DNA of 64,000 nt from Hyphomicrobium sp. GTDB lineage: Bacteria > Pseudomonadota > Alphaproteobacteria > Rhizobiales > Hyphomicrobiaceae. The position numbers were made by a program, and so were the translations under genes. The notes beneath the pieces were generated by a model, which worked only from the letters and a program-made list of their open reading frames with translations, had not been told where the DNA came from and did not search any database. Of this stretch, positions 16,699 through 25,103 are shown one piece after another (positions within the stretch are counted from its first letter, which is position 1; the number at the start of each line of letters is the position of its first letter). The DNA lies in NCBI GenBank assembly GCA_013141015.1, contig JABFRT010000046.1, positions 1 to 64,000 on the forward strand. The letters run 5' to 3'.

Positions 16699-17001
16699 TC
16701 ATTCGGCGACCCGATACCACGTCTCGCCCCACGGCGCGACGCGTTCGCTGACGCGGATCTTTGTGCCCGACCGGATTTCATTTGTGTCATTGAGCAGAAT
16801 GCTCACCAAACGGCCGTCGCTCAACAGCGCTGTGATTTCGCCCGGCACGATGGTGTTGGCGGTCTCCGCATTGGCCGCCGCCTCGAATGCAATCACCTTG
16901 GCGTCGAAGGCCGCGCGCTCATGCGACAACAATGTGCGCGCATAGCTCGCAGCAATCAGTACGGCCATCACACAAAAAAAGAGGACGATCAGAGTTTTCA
17001 T
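16699..17001 (-). CDS. small membrane-anchored protein, paralog 1 of 4
   Basis: This encodes 100 residues: membrane helix at about 3-20 (TLIVLFFCVMAVLIAASYA), then a domain with ITALLSDGRLVSILL, SGTKIRVSERVAPWGETWYR. Two starts are possible, 17028 or 17001; I prefer 17001 because GAGGGCGG lies just upstream. It follows the ecm stop codon by 37 bases in the same direction, so it may be transcribed with ecm. First of four tandem paralogs. Function unknown. Confidence 0.72.
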   Translation of the reverse strand: MKTLIVLFFCVMAVLIAASYARTLLSHERAAFDAKVIAFEAAANAETANTIVPGEITALLSDGRLVSILLNDTNEIRSGTKIRVSERVAPWGETWYRVAE

Positions 17002-17038
17002 GACCGCCCTCGTTTTAAGTTTCTTCATTCGCCTGACG

Positions 17039-19048
17039 TCACGCAGCCTTCGCTGCGCCATCGACCAGCCGCACGATGTCGGCCATGATGTCGTTGAGCT
17101 GGAAGTCCTTCGGCGTGTAGACCGCGGCGACGCCGAACGCTTTCAGCGTTTTTGCGTCTTCCGGCGGAATGATGCCGCCAACTACGACGGGCACGTCGTC
17201 GAGGCCTTCCTTGCGCATCCGCTCCATGACTTCTTTGACAAGCGGCACGTGGCTGCCGGACAAGATCGACAGACCGACGCAGTGCACGGCTTCGTCAACC
17301 GCGGCGCGAACGATTTGTGATGGCGTCAGGCGGATGCCTTCGTAGACGACTTCCATACCAACGTCACGGGCGCGCACCGCAATCTGTTCGGCACCATTCG
17401 AATGGCCATCAAGGCCCGGCTTGCCGACCAGGAACTTCATGCGGCGGCCGAGCTTGTTGGATACGGTTTCGACGCTGGTACGCACCTTGGCGAGTTCGGC
17501 GCCGTCGCGGGCAACGGCTGCTTGCGCTACACCGGTCGGTGCGCGGTATTCGCCGAAGATTTTGCGCAGTGCCGTGCCCCATTCACCGGTCGTGACGCCA
17601 GCACGCGCGGCTGCAATCGACGGCTCCATGATGTTGCGGCCTTCTTTCGCCGCGCGTTCGACTTCGGCCAGCGCCGCGGACGCTGCCTTGTTGTCGCGCC
17701 CATCGCGCCAGGCTTTCAATTTGCCAACCTGCTCGGCTTCCATCGCCGGATCGACAACCATAATCGAATCCGTGCCGCCAGACAGCGGTGACGGCTCGGT
17801 TTCCAGGTATTTGTTGACGCCAACGACAACCAGTTCGCCGCTTTCGATCTGGCTCAAGCGTCCGGTGCCGCTTTCGACCAAACGCCGCTTCATGTAGTCG
17901 ATGCTGGCCACAGCGCCGCCCATCTTCTCAATTGTCGCGAGTTCGGCTTTGGCTTCTTCCTTCAAGGCTGCAACCTTGCGCGCGATCTCGGTCGAGCCAT
18001 CGAAGATATCGCCGTACTCGAGCAGATCGGTTTCATACGCCAGGATCTGCTGCATGCGCAGCGACCACTGCTGATCCCACGGGCGCGGCAGGCCGAGCGC
18101 TTCGTTCCATGCCGGCAACTGCACGGCGCGCGCACGCGCATTTTTCGACAGCGTGACGGCCAGCATTTCGAGCAAGATGCGATAGACGTTGTTTTCGGCT
18201 TGCGGTTCGGTGAGGCCGAGCGAGTTGACCTGCACGCCATAGCGGAACATGCGGTGCTTGGCATCCGTCACGCCGTATCGTTCGCGGCAGATGTCGTCCC
18301 AAAGCTCGTTGAACGCGCGCATTTTGCACATTTCAGTGATGAAGCGCATGCCGGCGTTGACGAAGAACGAGACGCGGCCAACCACGTTGCTGAATTCAGC
18401 GGCCGGCACTTCGCCCGAGGCTTTCACCGTGTCGAGCACGGCAATCGCGGTCGCGAGCGCGAAGGCCAGTTCCTGCACCGGGGTCGCACCGGCTTCCTGC
18501 AAATGATACGAGCAGACGTTGGTCGGGTTCCACTTCGGCACATGCTTGGTGGAGAACACGATGGTGTCCTTGATCAGCCGCAGCGACGGCTCAGGCGGGA
18601 ACACATAGGTGCCGCGCGACAGGTATTCCTTGATGATGTCGTTTTGAATGGTGCCGGTCAGTTTGGTGCGTGCTGCACCCGTGTCGTCGGCCACCGCAAC
18701 ATAGAGCGAGAGCAGCCATGCAGCCGTCGCGTTGATGGTCATCGACGTATTCATTTGGTCGAGCGGAATGCCCTCGAGCAGCGTTTTCATATCGCCGATG
18801 TGCGAAACCGGAACGCCGACCTTGCCGACTTCGCCGCGCGCCAACTCGTGGTCGCTGTCGTAGCCGGTCTGCGTTGGCAGATCGAAGGCGATCGACAAGC
18901 CGGTCTGACCCTTGGCCAAATTCATTTTGTACAGCGCGTTCGACTTGGCGGCGGTCGAGTGGCCCGCATAGGTGCGGAACATCCACGGCTTGTCGCGTTC
19001 CGGCTTTGCTGTGGCCCCGGCAGGGCTCGGGCTTTTCTTGTCAGACAT
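17039..19048 (-). CDS. ecm: (2R)-ethylmalonyl-CoA mutase, coenzyme B12-dependent
   Basis: The enzyme rearranges (2R)-ethylmalonyl-CoA to (2S)-methylsuccinyl-CoA in the ethylmalonyl-CoA pathway for acetyl-CoA assimilation. The protein is 669 residues long from the preferred start; residue numbers here count from the alternative ATG at 19054. The mutase barrel contains TGYDSDHELARGEVGKVGV, a segment that distinguishes Ecm/MeaA from methylmalonyl-CoA mutase. The B12-binding domain has D549-G-H551-S-N-G554 within KPGLDGHSNGAEQIA, then LSILSG and VVVGG. ATG 19048 is preferred to 19054 because GAGG then sits at proper spacing. ccr and mcd in this window catalyse the steps before and after it. Confidence 0.95.
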   Translation of the reverse strand: MSDKKSPSPAGATAKPERDKPWMFRTYAGHSTAAKSNALYKMNLAKGQTGLSIAFDLPTQTGYDSDHELARGEVGKVGVPVSHIGDMKTLLEGIPLDQMNTSMTINATAAWLLSLYVAVADDTGAARTKLTGTIQNDIIKEYLSRGTYVFPPEPSLRLIKDTIVFSTKHVPKWNPTNVCSYHLQEAGATPVQELAFALATAIAVLDTVKASGEVPAAEFSNVVGRVSFFVNAGMRFITEMCKMRAFNELWDDICRERYGVTDAKHRMFRYGVQVNSLGLTEPQAENNVYRILLEMLAVTLSKNARARAVQLPAWNEALGLPRPWDQQWSLRMQQILAYETDLLEYGDIFDGSTEIARKVAALKEEAKAELATIEKMGGAVASIDYMKRRLVESGTGRLSQIESGELVVVGVNKYLETEPSPLSGGTDSIMVVDPAMEAEQVGKLKAWRDGRDNKAASAALAEVERAAKEGRNIMEPSIAAARAGVTTGEWGTALRKIFGEYRAPTGVAQAAVARDGAELAKVRTSVETVSNKLGRRMKFLVGKPGLDGHSNGAEQIAVRARDVGMEVVYEGIRLTPSQIVRAAVDEAVHCVGLSILSGSHVPLVKEVMERMRKEGLDDVPVVVGGIIPPEDAKTLKAFGVAAVYTPKDFQLNDIMADIVRLVDGAAKAA

Positions 19049-19140
19049 CGGCATCCTCAGAATTCGAGGCTGTGGGCGCAGTGCGGCCCCGCAGGCTTAC
19101 TCGGTAAGTCAGGCGTTCTCGGCTAGGCAGGGTTTTTAAG

Positions 19141-19599
19141 CTAACCCGTCGCCGCCGCAATGCAAAATGGCAGTTCGCCGCGCAATATCCCTGCTGGGAC
19201 CGCGGCGGGCTGGCAATTTTCGGACTGTGCCGGGTGAAATGGGGCTGGGCGGGCAGTCGCGCGGCAAAACCGGCAACGGGCGGCGGCGCTTGAGCGCGCT
19301 TCGGAAATGAGGATGTGGATGGCCAACACGGCCAGTATCAGGATCATGGACAAGACCACGCCGACCGCGCAAGCGATCACCACATTGGTGTCCTTGTCGT
19401 TGGTCGGAATGATGTAGAATTCGCCGAAAAGGTAGTTTGTAACGAGCGCGCCCGCGATCAAGACCGGAGCAGACAGCACGGCAAGCGACGTCGATCCGGC
19501 GATTTCATGAATCAACCAAAACGCGACCGCTACAAAGCACACCGCAATCGTCAGCGTGTATCTGTCCAGCGCGTAAAGTGAGTAAATGAAGTCCTGCAT
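19141..19599 (-). CDS. hypothetical membrane protein
   Basis: This encodes 152 residues. About the first 100 hold three or four membrane helices (LTIAVCFVAVAFWLIHEIAG, LSAPVLIAGALVTNYLFGEF, VVIACAVGVVLSMILILAVL). The last ~50 are Cys/Pro/Ala-rich and unlike a folded domain, so the frame may have lost its original stop. GAGGA precedes ATG 19599; the same 12-base sequence GGCATCCTCAGA precedes the ecm start. It may be in the same transcript as ecm, though 92 bases separate them. Function unknown. Confidence 0.6.
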   Translation of the reverse strand: MQDFIYSLYALDRYTLTIAVCFVAVAFWLIHEIAGSTSLAVLSAPVLIAGALVTNYLFGEFYIIPTNDKDTNVVIACAVGVVLSMILILAVLAIHILISEARSSAAARCRFCRATARPAPFHPAQSENCQPAAVPAGILRGELPFCIAAATG

Positions 19600-19735
19600 G
19601 GCATCCTCAGAGGTCGCCGCTGAATTCGTTAGCCTTTAGTGTTGGACCCCAACATGCGGGCCCCTCGGGCGCAAAACATGATCCACCCATCGGACAGATT
19701 AACGCAGGATCGTTAAGGACTGATTGATTGCCGTC

Positions 19736-19754
19736 TTGCGGGTTGTCCGCAACC
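19736..19754. promoter_or_regulatory. overlapping palindromes upstream of ccr (candidate operator)
   Basis: TTGCGG (19736-19741) and CCGCAA (19747-19752) form one inverted repeat. GGTTG (19741-19745) and CAACC (19750-19754) form a second, overlapping one. The site is about 145 bases before the ccr start in a 299-bp intergenic region. In Methylobacterium ccr is controlled by the TetR-type activator CcrR; whether this site has that role is a guess. Confidence 0.35.
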
Positions 19755-19898
19755 CTGGCAAATCCGGTACTTACCCTCTTCATTGCAGCGCAAAAACGTG
19801 CTTGATACTGCCAACCCGCGCGGCGGCAAGGCTGGCCGGGGTGCAAATCAAGTTTCAACGGGCCCTCAGACGGGGGCGGGTCGGGAGAAGCGACAACG

Positions 19899-21230
19899 AT
19901 GGCGAGCCAATCAGCCACTACGTCAACATCAACGGGAGCCGGAATGACTGCTTCAGAATTCGTTTCAGGCGCCGGCAAAAAGGATTTGTACGAAGTCGGC
20001 GAAATTCCGCCACTCGGACACGTGCCGAAAAACATGTACGCCTGGACCATCCGCGAGGAACGCCACGGCGAACCCGATACGGCGATGCAAATCGAAGTCG
20101 TGCCGACGTGGCAGCTCGACAGCCACGACGTGCTGGTTTTGGTGATGGCCGCCGGCGTCAACTACAACGGCGTGTGGGCCGCGCTCGGCACGCCGCTGTC
20201 GCCGATCCGCGACGTGCATAAGCATCCCTATCATATTGCTGGTTCCGACGCCTCGGGCATCGTCTGGGCGGTCGGCGCCAAGGTCAAGCGCTGGAAAGTC
20301 GGCGACGAAGTCGTTGTCCACTGCAACCAGGACGACGGCGACGACGAAGAATGCAACGGCGGCGATCCGATGTTTTCGACCAGCCAGCGCATCTGGGGAT
20401 ATGAAACCCCTGACGGCTCGTTCGCCCAATTCGCGCGGGTGCAGGACCGCCAGTTGCTTGAGCGTCCGAAGCATCTGACGTGGGAAGAAAGCGCCTGCTA
20501 CACGCTCACGCTGGCAACAGCCTACCGCATGCTGTTCGGTCATCGTCCGCACGTGCTGCGTCCGGGCCATAACGTTTTGGTATGGGGCGCGTCGGGCGGT
20601 CTTGGGTCGTTCGCAGTGCAGCTCTGCGCAACCTCAGGCGCTAACGCCATCGGCGTCGTCTCGGAAGACGACAAAACCGATTTCGTCCGCCAACTCGGCG
20701 CCAAGGGCGTGATCAACCGCAAGAAGTTCAATTGCTGGGGTCAACTGCCAAAGGTCAATACACCTGAATACAACACGTGGCTCAAGGAAATGCGCAAGTT
20801 CGGCGCAGCCATTTGGGAAACGACCGGCAAGGGCGTCAACGTCGATTGCGTGTTCGAGCACCCAGGTGAAACGACCATTCCGGTGTCCGTGCAGATCGTC
20901 AAGCGCGGCGGCATGGTGGTGATTTGCGCCGGAACCACCGGCTACAATCTGACCATGGATGCGCGCTATCTGTGGATGCATCAGAAGCGCGTTCAAGGCT
21001 CGCACTTCGCCAACCTTCAGCAGGCCAGCCAGGCCAACAAGCTGGTGGTTGAGCGGCGCATTGATCCGTGCATGTCGGAAGTGTTCTCGTGGGCGCAGAT
21101 CCCCAAGGCGCATATGCGCATGTTGAAGAACCAGCATAAGCCCGGCAACATGGCCGTTCTGGTATCGGCCCCGACAACGGGCTTGAAGACCATCGAAGAT
21201 TGCATTGAGGCGTCAGCCAACCGCGCCTGA
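19899..21230 (+). CDS. ccr: crotonyl-CoA carboxylase/reductase
   Basis: Ccr converts crotonyl-CoA, CO2 and NADPH to (2S)-ethylmalonyl-CoA, the defining step of the ethylmalonyl-CoA pathway. The protein has 443 residues and belongs to the MDR family. The N-terminal segment DLYEVGEIPPLGHVPKNMYA is characteristic. The Rossmann NADPH motif is VWGASGGLGSFAVQL (about 225-240). The family segments NYNGVWAALGTPLSP and HQKRVQGSHFANLQQA are present. ATG 19947 is an alternative start with a good GGGAG site. The gene is convergent with the YihY-type gene and separated from it by a strong shared terminator. Confidence 0.97.
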   Translation: MASQSATTSTSTGAGMTASEFVSGAGKKDLYEVGEIPPLGHVPKNMYAWTIREERHGEPDTAMQIEVVPTWQLDSHDVLVLVMAAGVNYNGVWAALGTPLSPIRDVHKHPYHIAGSDASGIVWAVGAKVKRWKVGDEVVVHCNQDDGDDEECNGGDPMFSTSQRIWGYETPDGSFAQFARVQDRQLLERPKHLTWEESACYTLTLATAYRMLFGHRPHVLRPGHNVLVWGASGGLGSFAVQLCATSGANAIGVVSEDDKTDFVRQLGAKGVINRKKFNCWGQLPKVNTPEYNTWLKEMRKFGAAIWETTGKGVNVDCVFEHPGETTIPVSVQIVKRGGMVVICAGTTGYNLTMDARYLWMHQKRVQGSHFANLQQASQANKLVVERRIDPCMSEVFSWAQIPKAHMRMLKNQHKPGNMAVLVSAPTTGLKTIEDCIEASANRA

Positions 21231-21257
21231 TTGGCCGCGCATTTGAGCATATAAAAC

Positions 21258-21289
21258 AAGGCGCGGCGGCCATTCAGGCGCCGCGCCTT
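21258..21289. terminator. bidirectional rho-independent terminator
   Basis: Arms AAGGCGCGGCG (21258-21268) and CGCCGCGCCTT (21279-21289) form a perfect 11-bp stem with a 10-base loop. A T-rich run follows on the plus strand (CCTTTTGT), and AAAACAAGG precedes it, giving a U-run on the minus strand. It lies between the convergent ccr and YihY-type genes and can stop transcription from both. Confidence 0.9.
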
Positions 21290-21309
21290 TTGTATTCTGA
21301 AAGGCTGAG

Positions 21310-22215
21310 TTAGCTGGGAGAGGCACCGTCAAGCGACGCGGACTGTGTTGCGGCGCGGCGCATCCGCTTGACTTCGATAATTCCGCGATTGAGTTCCGCG
21401 CCGAGAAGAATTGTGATCGCCGTGAACTGGAAGAAGATCATGGCCACCATCAATTGCGACAGCCCGGCATAGAACAGCGAATAGTTGGAAATCGCCAGAT
21501 AGTTCGACCACAGCCCGGCGAGCGCCAGCCACGAGACAATCGACAGTAAAATGCCGGGCCAGACGTCCTGGAAGCGCCGCTGTCCGGCCGCCAGCCAGAT
21601 GTGGAAGGCGAACAGCTGAACCGCAATAATCACGCCCGCAAGGCTATACCGGCTGAACGGGCCAAGCCAGGTTTGTTCGAAAAAATGCAAGGTCGAGCCG
21701 ACCCAGGTGGTCTGCATCACCTGCTTGGCCCATTCGGGTTGAAACCGTTCGGCAAGCGCTGGGCCGACGACTACGGCCCAGGTGAGGAACAGCGTTGATA
21801 CGGCGCTGACGAACACGAACATCATGCTGATCAGCAGGCACAGCGCATAAGGGCGGGTTTCATGAACCCGGTAGGCGCCATTCAGGGCGGCACGCAGGGT
21901 CTCGATGGCGCTGGTTGCGAAAAACAGGGCTAAAAAGCCGCTGACCGTCAGCAGGTCGATGCGGCTTTTGCCCATCACGGCTTCGACTTCGGGCGTCAGC
22001 CCGTCCACCACCGGGCGCGGCAGGAACTCAAACAGCTGGCCGATTGCCTGCTGGGCGAGGTCCCGGCCGCCGAACACGCCGGACAGAGCGCCGAGAAAGA
22101 TGCAGAACGGAAACAGCGAAACCACGAACGCAAAGGCGACGGCACCCGAGAGTGCGAAACCGGAATGTTCATACACCCGGTAAAGCGCCTCAAAAACGGC
22201 CCGAATACGCTTCAT
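21310..22215 (-). CDS. YihY/virulence factor BrkB family inner-membrane protein
   Basis: This encodes 301 residues with about six membrane helices and the YihY family landmarks: GFALSGAVAFAFVVSLFPFC near the N-terminus, FFATSAIETLRAALNGAYRV, and IVSWLALAGLWSNYLAI followed by FQFTAITILLGAELNRGI. The family was once called ribonuclease BN, but that activity is not established; it may act in envelope transport. ATG 22215 was chosen at the start of the conserved region; the longer open frame upstream is not supported. Confidence 0.9.
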   Translation of the reverse strand: MKRIRAVFEALYRVYEHSGFALSGAVAFAFVVSLFPFCIFLGALSGVFGGRDLAQQAIGQLFEFLPRPVVDGLTPEVEAVMGKSRIDLLTVSGFLALFFATSAIETLRAALNGAYRVHETRPYALCLLISMMFVFVSAVSTLFLTWAVVVGPALAERFQPEWAKQVMQTTWVGSTLHFFEQTWLGPFSRYSLAGVIIAVQLFAFHIWLAAGQRRFQDVWPGILLSIVSWLALAGLWSNYLAISNYSLFYAGLSQLMVAMIFFQFTAITILLGAELNRGIIEVKRMRRAATQSASLDGASPS

Positions 22216-22605
22216 GGAAGTATCTTCATTGAGTGGGCTACCTCGTCTTAGCCTGTTCGCGCGGCGGACCCTAATGCAAGAGCCTGCAAACGGAAACCGG
22301 TTTTCAAAACGCTCAACTGTGCTTTTGCAGGTGGTCACATCCGCACAGGCCGCAGTACAGTGTCGATGGGGTTCCGGCGGCGCTGGGCGGTGCTGGGGCA
22401 AGGTTAACTGTGGTCCGGCACGGCTCATGTGCGCGGGCCGGTGCACGGGTGGGACTGGTATTTGGGTCACTATCAGGCCTGCATGTGCGCGCGCAATGCC
22501 GCGTTGGATGGACGGGCGGTGGACGGGCGGGCCTTGGACTTCTAAGATCATGCGGGCAAAGACGGCGTGCAGCGAAATGCTGGCGCGCGGATGTGGGCGT
22601 CTCGA
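22216..22605. other. divergent intergenic region
   Basis: This is about 390 bp between divergent genes. It is G-rich, with short imperfect repeats such as GGACGGGCGG occurring twice around 22511-22532. No gene or RNA structure is supported. Promoters for both flanking genes probably lie here but I cannot place them with confidence. Confidence 0.4.
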
Positions 22606-24876
22606 ATGAAATCCGAACTTCCTCTTAGTGCAGACGCACTGCTCGCGGAACGCGCGCGGCTCGAAGAGCAGCTGCAGTCGTCCGAGGATTGGTGCGAGCT
22701 GTTGCGCCTCAAGTCACGCAAGGATCGTGGCGAGGGCATGAGTGCCGTCAACGCGGCGCGGCTGGAAATGGTGTTGATTGATGCGCTCGCCGAAGATCCG
22801 GTGTTCGTGCGCTACAAGGCCGTTTGCGTGGCGCTTGAACGTTTGATCCGCGGATTGCCGCCACTTCCGCCGCCGCGCACAAAACCGGTTGCCGAACCCG
22901 ACGACCTCACCCGGATCAGAGGCGTTACTGCGTCGATGGCGCGGCGTCTCAATGCGCTCGACGTGACGACATTTGCCGAGATTGCCAATTGGCGGTCCGG
23001 CGATATCAAAAATATTTCCGCCGATCTTGGTATCGGCAAGCAGATCTATGAGCAAAACTGGATCGAGCAGGCGGCACTGCTGGCCAGCCCGGCCGCGCAC
23101 ACAGCGCCTGCCGCCGCTCCGGTTCCACCGCCTGGCGCCGCGGCCCAGCACTTTGTGCATCCTGTTGTCGCACCGCCCGTAAAGCCGGCGGTTGAAGCCG
23201 CTCGCGTTGCGGCCGTTCCGCCGGTGCTGGTCCGCGAGCCCGCGCCACGCGAGCCCGCGCCAATGGCAAAGCCTGAAGCTGCAAAGTCTGTGGTGGCCGA
23301 GCCGCCGCGAAAGGAAGCAGCGGCGAAAGTTGTGGCGGCGCCTGCACCAGCCCCCGAGCCGCCTCCCCAGCCGCCTGTGGTTGAAGCGGCATCTCCGTCG
23401 CGTGCGCCAACGCCTTCAATTTCAACGCCCGCCAAGCCTTTGCCGGCGGGGTTCATGCCGCCGCCTGCGCCGGTTCAATCTGTTTCTGCGAAACCTGCTG
23501 CTGCTGCGCCCGCAAAGCCCGCCGCTGCGGCTGACGTTTCGCGGCCTGCCATCGCGCCGGCTGCAGTGGCAACGGCTGCGGCCGCCGCGGCTGGTGCCGC
23601 TGTGAAGCCAGTCATGCCACCAGTCACGCCACCAGCAACGCCACCTGCTGCACCGGCTGTGATTGCAGCAAAGCCAGCAGCTCCGCTGCCCGTTCCGCCT
23701 GTGCCGCTGCGCCCCTGGCAATACGGCAAGGCGCCGGAACCCAAGGCCGCCGCGCCATCACAGCCGCAAAAGGCTGAGCACTACGGCAAAGGAACCAGCG
23801 CCACATCGATCGCATCACCAGCCGGCGCCAAAACGCTATCGGCTGAACCCACACGTGCGGCATCGCCTCCAGCCCCGGCCGGTCCGCCGCCGCCGCTGCC
23901 CGCGCGTCCGATCATGCCACCGTTGGCAACTTTGGCATCCGCATCCGCAGCAGCGTTCGCGCCACCGGCCCATCCAATAAAACCGCTTGCCATGCCGCCC
24001 CGCCCGCTGGTCGTCACGCGCGCGTCGATTGCCGCACTGCCACGCGAGCCGGTCATCGCCCATGCACCGTTGCCGCCGCCCGCCAAACCGGCTGCGCCTG
24101 TTGCGTCTGTAAAGCCGTCTGCTGCGCCCCCGCCTATGCCCGCCGCGCCGCCTATTTTGCCGCCTCCGTTGGCGTCGAGTGTGCCGCCTAGCGTGGCAAA
24201 AACTGCGTCCGCCACTGCGCCCGGTTTAGCGCCCGGTGCGCCGTCGATGTCGATAGCTGAAGCGATTGCCTACGCCGCTGAAATCGCGCGTCAGGGTCAA
24301 AAACCGGCCGCCACCGATGCGTTGACCGCCAAGGCTACTCAAACCGAAAAACCATTGCCGCCAGCGGTGCCGCCGTCTGCACCGCCGCCGATGCCAGCGT
24401 CTGCGGCAGCACCGGTTAAACCAGCGCCTGTACCACCTGCTGCTGCGGCCAAACCGGCGCCTGTGCCAAAAGCACCGGCCATGCCACCGGCAGCGCCTGT
24501 TGTGCCGCCGCCGCTACCGGCGGGGTTTACGCCTCCCGCACCTCCGCCGCCGCCACCGCCGGTGATGACGCGCTCGGCGATCCTTGAACGGTCGCGCACG
24601 GTGGATCGGGATGATTTTTCGTACCGGTCAAGCATCGAAGAAGCGACGGTCGAGATCGTCCGCAAGCCAAAGCCACAGCAGGCCGGCGCAAATGCTGCCT
24701 CAAGCGCTCCAGCGTTACCCTTAGCCAATGGCGGGTTGGCCGAACGTCCTGCTGCCCGATTGCCGCTGGACACGCTACCGGCAGCCGCCTCCGCTGACAC
24801 AGACGCCAAGAAGGCCGATGGCGGCAAGGCAGCGACACCTATGGGCCGCTTCTTCAAGGCGTTAACCGGCAACTGA
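22606..24876 (+). CDS. large Pro/Ala-rich protein with N-terminal helix-hairpin-helix domain
   Basis: This encodes 756 residues. Positions 1-85 are helical and charged. About 98-160 form a helix-hairpin-helix-like domain (DDLTRIRGVTASMARRLNAL ... GKQIYEQNWIEQAA) of the type annotated as 'flap endonuclease-1-like HHH'. It is followed by some 530 residues of Pro/Ala/Val repeats, with recurring APPPLPAGFMPP-like pieces. The C-terminus is again conserved-looking (SRTVDRDDFSYRSSIEEATV and GRFFKALTGN). The start is uncertain (22567, 22591 or 22606). Possible roles are a structural or nucleoid/envelope scaffold; the function is unknown. Confidence 0.75.
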   Translation: MKSELPLSADALLAERARLEEQLQSSEDWCELLRLKSRKDRGEGMSAVNAARLEMVLIDALAEDPVFVRYKAVCVALERLIRGLPPLPPPRTKPVAEPDDLTRIRGVTASMARRLNALDVTTFAEIANWRSGDIKNISADLGIGKQIYEQNWIEQAALLASPAAHTAPAAAPVPPPGAAAQHFVHPVVAPPVKPAVEAARVAAVPPVLVREPAPREPAPMAKPEAAKSVVAEPPRKEAAAKVVAAPAPAPEPPPQPPVVEAASPSRAPTPSISTPAKPLPAGFMPPPAPVQSVSAKPAAAAPAKPAAAADVSRPAIAPAAVATAAAAAAGAAVKPVMPPVTPPATPPAAPAVIAAKPAAPLPVPPVPLRPWQYGKAPEPKAAAPSQPQKAEHYGKGTSATSIASPAGAKTLSAEPTRAASPPAPAGPPPPLPARPIMPPLATLASASAAAFAPPAHPIKPLAMPPRPLVVTRASIAALPREPVIAHAPLPPPAKPAAPVASVKPSAAPPPMPAAPPILPPPLASSVPPSVAKTASATAPGLAPGAPSMSIAEAIAYAAEIARQGQKPAATDALTAKATQTEKPLPPAVPPSAPPPMPASAAAPVKPAPVPPAAAAKPAPVPKAPAMPPAAPVVPPPLPAGFTPPAPPPPPPPVMTRSAILERSRTVDRDDFSYRSSIEEATVEIVRKPKPQQAGANAASSAPALPLANGGLAERPAARLPLDTLPAAASADTDAKKADGGKAATPMGRFFKALTGN

Positions 24877-25103
24877 GCCGCAGCCAACGATGTGATCCGA
24901 AGCCAGCTGAGACCCGGATAAGCCAGGTAGGTTGGATGAGGTTACCGGCAATTTGTTGGGGACGCCGCGTTTCGCGCCCTTAAGTCGCGCGAGCGGAGGT
25001 TGCGCCCGCGCCCGTGGTGACTAATCTGCCGACCAAAGTCGTAAGCGGGCATGCGCCGAGAGCGTCTGACCGCTCGTATCAATTGAAAATTTGGGAGACC
25101 TCT

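Noticed and set aside
18200-19126. Plus-strand 308-codon open frame
   Set aside because: It is antisense to ecm, which has unambiguous mutase and B12 motifs.
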